Shown in pieces: positions 7,250-8,565 of a DNA stretch of 8,565 nucleotides; position 1 is the stretch's first letter, and each line of letters begins with the position of its first letter. The translations under genes and the position numbers were made by a program. The notes beneath the pieces were generated by a model. The model was not told the origin of the DNA. It saw only the letters and a program-made list of their open reading frames with translations, and did no database searches. The stretch covers positions 1 to 8,565 of the forward strand of contig JAFGUM010000166.1 in the NCBI GenBank assembly GCA_016938515.1. The letters run 5' to 3'. This DNA comes from Spirochaetales bacterium. GTDB lineage: Bacteria; Spirochaetota; Spirochaetia; Treponematales; UBA12059.

Positions 7250-7287
7250 GGTCAATGCTCCTCGTCACACTGCAAAAGGCATTGACC
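7250..7287. repeat. Inverted repeat GGTCAATGC ... GCATTGACC before tetR
   Basis: The 9-bp arms at 7250-7258 and 7279-7287 are perfectly complementary around a 20-nt loop. It lies between larA and the TetR gene. It could be a pair of protein half-sites or an mRNA hairpin. It overlaps the 5' extension of the tetR frame, which argues that the true tetR start lies downstream of it. Confidence 0.5.
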
Positions 7288-7294
7288 TTGGTCG
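7283..7294. promoter_or_regulatory. Operator-like palindrome 4 (TGACCTTGGTCG) at the tetR 5' end
   Basis: The GACC-TT-GGTC core is a perfect palindrome with the same TGAC-N4-GTC layout as the three sites before lctP; only the last base departs from symmetry. It lies 26 bp before ATG 7321. Such a site would fit autoregulation by the TetR protein (inference). Confidence 0.4.
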
Positions 7295-7320
7295 CCATGC
7301 CTTATATGTTTGGTACTTCG

Positions 7321-7932
7321 ATGGAACGATTAAGCCGAACTGCCCAGCGAACCAAAACCAAGCTCATGGATGCCGCGCTCGCCCTATTCAAGGAGCGCGG
7401 CTTTGACTCGGTTACGATAGACGAAATCACCCAGACAGCGGGTGTCGCCAAGGGTACCTTCTACACGTACTTCGGAACCAAGAGCGACATAATCGTAGAC
7501 GCATTCTGGGAGATAGACGCCTACTACGAGACGTATTCATCAAAGAACCTGTCACGCTACAAGACGGCGCGTGACAAGCTCCTGGCCTTTACCCGGGCCC
7601 AGATGAAATACGTACGCGACGTCGTCGGCAACAACAGCCTCAAGATTCTTTACGCCAATCAAGCCGCCCAGCCCGGCTCCAACAAAATGATAACCAACCG
7701 AGAACGGAAGTGGCACTCGATCGTCAGGGACGTCATACTCGAGGGGCAGGCAGCGGGTGAGTTTCGTACCGATCTGGATGCCAACCGGTTATCACAACTG
7801 TTCAATCGTTCAGCCCGCGGGGTTTTCCTTGACTGGTGCGTCCAGGACGCCGCTTTCGACCTCGTAAAGGAAGGCGTCGCGGTGATGCGTGACTTTGTGA
7901 TGGCCGCGCTTGAAAACACTCCCCGACAATAG
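7321..7932 (+). CDS. TetR/AcrR-family transcriptional regulator, probable lactate-operon regulator
   Basis: This DNA-binding protein has about 203 residues. The N-terminal TetR helix-turn-helix is clear: KLMDAALALFKERGFDSVTI (14-33), then DEITQTAGVAKGTFYTYFGTKSD (34-56). The C-terminal helical domain would bind a ligand and dimerise; its ligand is unknown. The frame is open back to ATG 7255, with further ATGs at 7297 and 7306. I prefer 7321 because MERLSRTAQRTKTKLMDAA is a normal TetR N-terminus, whereas the upstream residues are hydrophobic and overlap the inverted repeat and palindrome 4. No good Shine-Dalgarno precedes 7321, so the start remains uncertain; ATG 7297 is the next choice. It follows larA on the same strand. 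Control of lctP and itself through the TGAC-N4-GTCA sites is inferred from context and the shared palindrome. Confidence 0.85.
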   Translation: MERLSRTAQRTKTKLMDAALALFKERGFDSVTIDEITQTAGVAKGTFYTYFGTKSDIIVDAFWEIDAYYETYSSKNLSRYKTARDKLLAFTRAQMKYVRDVVGNNSLKILYANQAAQPGSNKMITNRERKWHSIVRDVILEGQAAGEFRTDLDANRLSQLFNRSARGVFLDWCVQDAAFDLVKEGVAVMRDFVMAALENTPRQ

Positions 7933-7976
7933 AAGCGGGCACACATAGATCCAATGTAGCTTAATCCCAAGTGTAA
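7933..7976. other. Short convergent spacer between tetR and the RAYT gene
   Basis: Only 44 bp separate the two convergent stop codons. I see no convincing hairpin plus T-run here and no GGGGACAGAGC copy, so neither a terminator nor a REP element is supported. Confidence 0.4.
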
Positions 7977-8543
7977 CTATCGACTCGAGTTCCAAGAGTT
8001 GCCCTCACATTTAATCCGGGGAACGTGTGCAAGCTGAAGCTGTGCGTGCTCTGGTAGCATGAGCCTTAGCAAATCATCAGTTGCAGCGCATAACTCCGTA
8101 ATTCCCGCTCTATGATGCCATAGCCCGCCGTACCGCCAGTCCCGACGATTCTCTACTTGGCTCGCTTCAACCGGATTTGCATCCACATAGCTGTGTACCC
8201 TCAAAAATTCGCTGAATCCCGCAATTATTTTTGAAAAAAAGCGTTCGCCCCACACGTGGCCGGTAAGCCCGTGAATACGGTTGTAAGTCATCGCGAACAC
8301 ACTCAGGATCCACTGCATCAGCCGCGACAGGTTGGTTTTTCCTTCGGGTCGAATCAGAAAATGGAAGTGATTCCCCATGATACAGAAATTCTCAAGTCTG
8401 AACGCAAATTTCGCCTTGGCGCGTTGCATGACCTCAAGAAACAGTTCTTTCATGTCCTCTGAATCAAGGATCATCTCCTTGCGATTTGCTCGCGCCGTCA
8501 CATGGTATAAAGAGCCATCTCGCAGAATTCTTGGCTTTCGCAT
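7977..8543 (-). CDS. REP-associated tyrosine transposase (RAYT; IS200-like Y1 HUH family)
   Basis: This 188-residue single-strand nuclease of the Y1_Tnp superfamily is read on the minus strand, convergent with tetR. The start RKPRILRDGSLYHVTARANRKE (2-23) matches the RAYT opening (usually PRxxxxGxxYHVxxRxNxR). The HUH motif is HFH (His59 and His61) within MGNHFHFLIRP. The motif SYVDANPVEA (118-127) carries the probable catalytic Tyr119 in the Y-x2-x-NPV context typical of the family. GHVWGERFFS (95-104) is also a family landmark. Length is in the usual range and no frameshift is seen, so it may be active. Such proteins are single-copy domesticated transposases that move REP hairpins; matching GGGGACAGAGC hairpins lie 2 kb away. 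No terminal IS200 ends are visible. No Shine-Dalgarno is evident close to the ATG at 8543, and the window ends 22 bp further upstream. Confidence 0.88.
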   Translation of the reverse strand: MRKPRILRDGSLYHVTARANRKEMILDSEDMKELFLEVMQRAKAKFAFRLENFCIMGNHFHFLIRPEGKTNLSRLMQWILSVFAMTYNRIHGLTGHVWGERFFSKIIAGFSEFLRVHSYVDANPVEASQVENRRDWRYGGLWHHRAGITELCAATDDLLRLMLPEHAQLQLAHVPRIKCEGNSWNSSR

Positions 8544-8565
8544 AGTTCCAATACGCCGCTCCGCG

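Noticed and set aside
7977..8543. Complete IS200/IS605 insertion sequence
   Set aside because: No tnpB, no recognisable subterminal hairpins at the gene ends and a protein of RAYT rather than IS200 TnpA form; only the transposase-like gene is supported.

Overview
The window looks like bacterial chromosome of fairly high G+C content (judged by eye, not computed). It carries a compact lactate-utilisation cluster: lctP (lactate permease), etfB, etfA and a GlcD-type FAD-linked lactate dehydrogenase, all on the + strand with strong Shine-Dalgarno sites and gaps of 18 bp, 14 bp and an ATGA overlap. These are followed by a LarA-family nickel-pincer lactate racemase and a TetR-family regulator. Pairing an Etf with a GlcD-like dehydrogenase is typical of anaerobes that oxidise lactate with NAD (the LctBCD type known from Acetobacterium) and of related clusters in Desulfobacterota and Firmicutes. 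I would guess an anaerobic or facultative bacterium, possibly Desulfobacterota-like, but the lineage cannot be fixed from this sequence.

Layout. 1-528: 3' part of a short-chain dehydrogenase/reductase gene, probably unrelated to the operon. 529-824: intergenic control region with an AT-rich island, three copies of a TGAC-N4-GTCA palindrome and a GC-rich leader. 825-5769: lctP-etfB-etfA-glcD. 5770-5952: spacer filled with GGGGACAGAGC hairpins of REP type. 5953-7230: larA. 7231-7320: spacer with an inverted repeat and a fourth operator-like palindrome. 7321-7932: TetR regulator. 7977-8543, minus strand and convergent: a REP-associated tyrosine transposase (RAYT, IS200-like Y1/HUH family).

How the genes fit together (inference). 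LctP imports lactate and LarA interconverts its D- and L-forms, so that one stereospecific dehydrogenase can use both. The GlcD-type flavoprotein oxidises lactate to pyruvate and passes electrons to EtfAB. EtfB carries the DGDTAQVGP sequence typical of NAD-linked, bifurcating-type Etfs, but EtfA lacks the N-terminal ferredoxin domain of the Acetobacterium protein. The TetR protein is the best candidate for the factor binding the palindromes before lctP, because a very similar palindrome lies at its own 5' end. The most noteworthy points are this shared operator set, the REP hairpins separating larA from the operon with a RAYT gene about 2 kb away, and the Etf-linked lactate dehydrogenase. Nothing in the window clearly amounts to a wholly new system.
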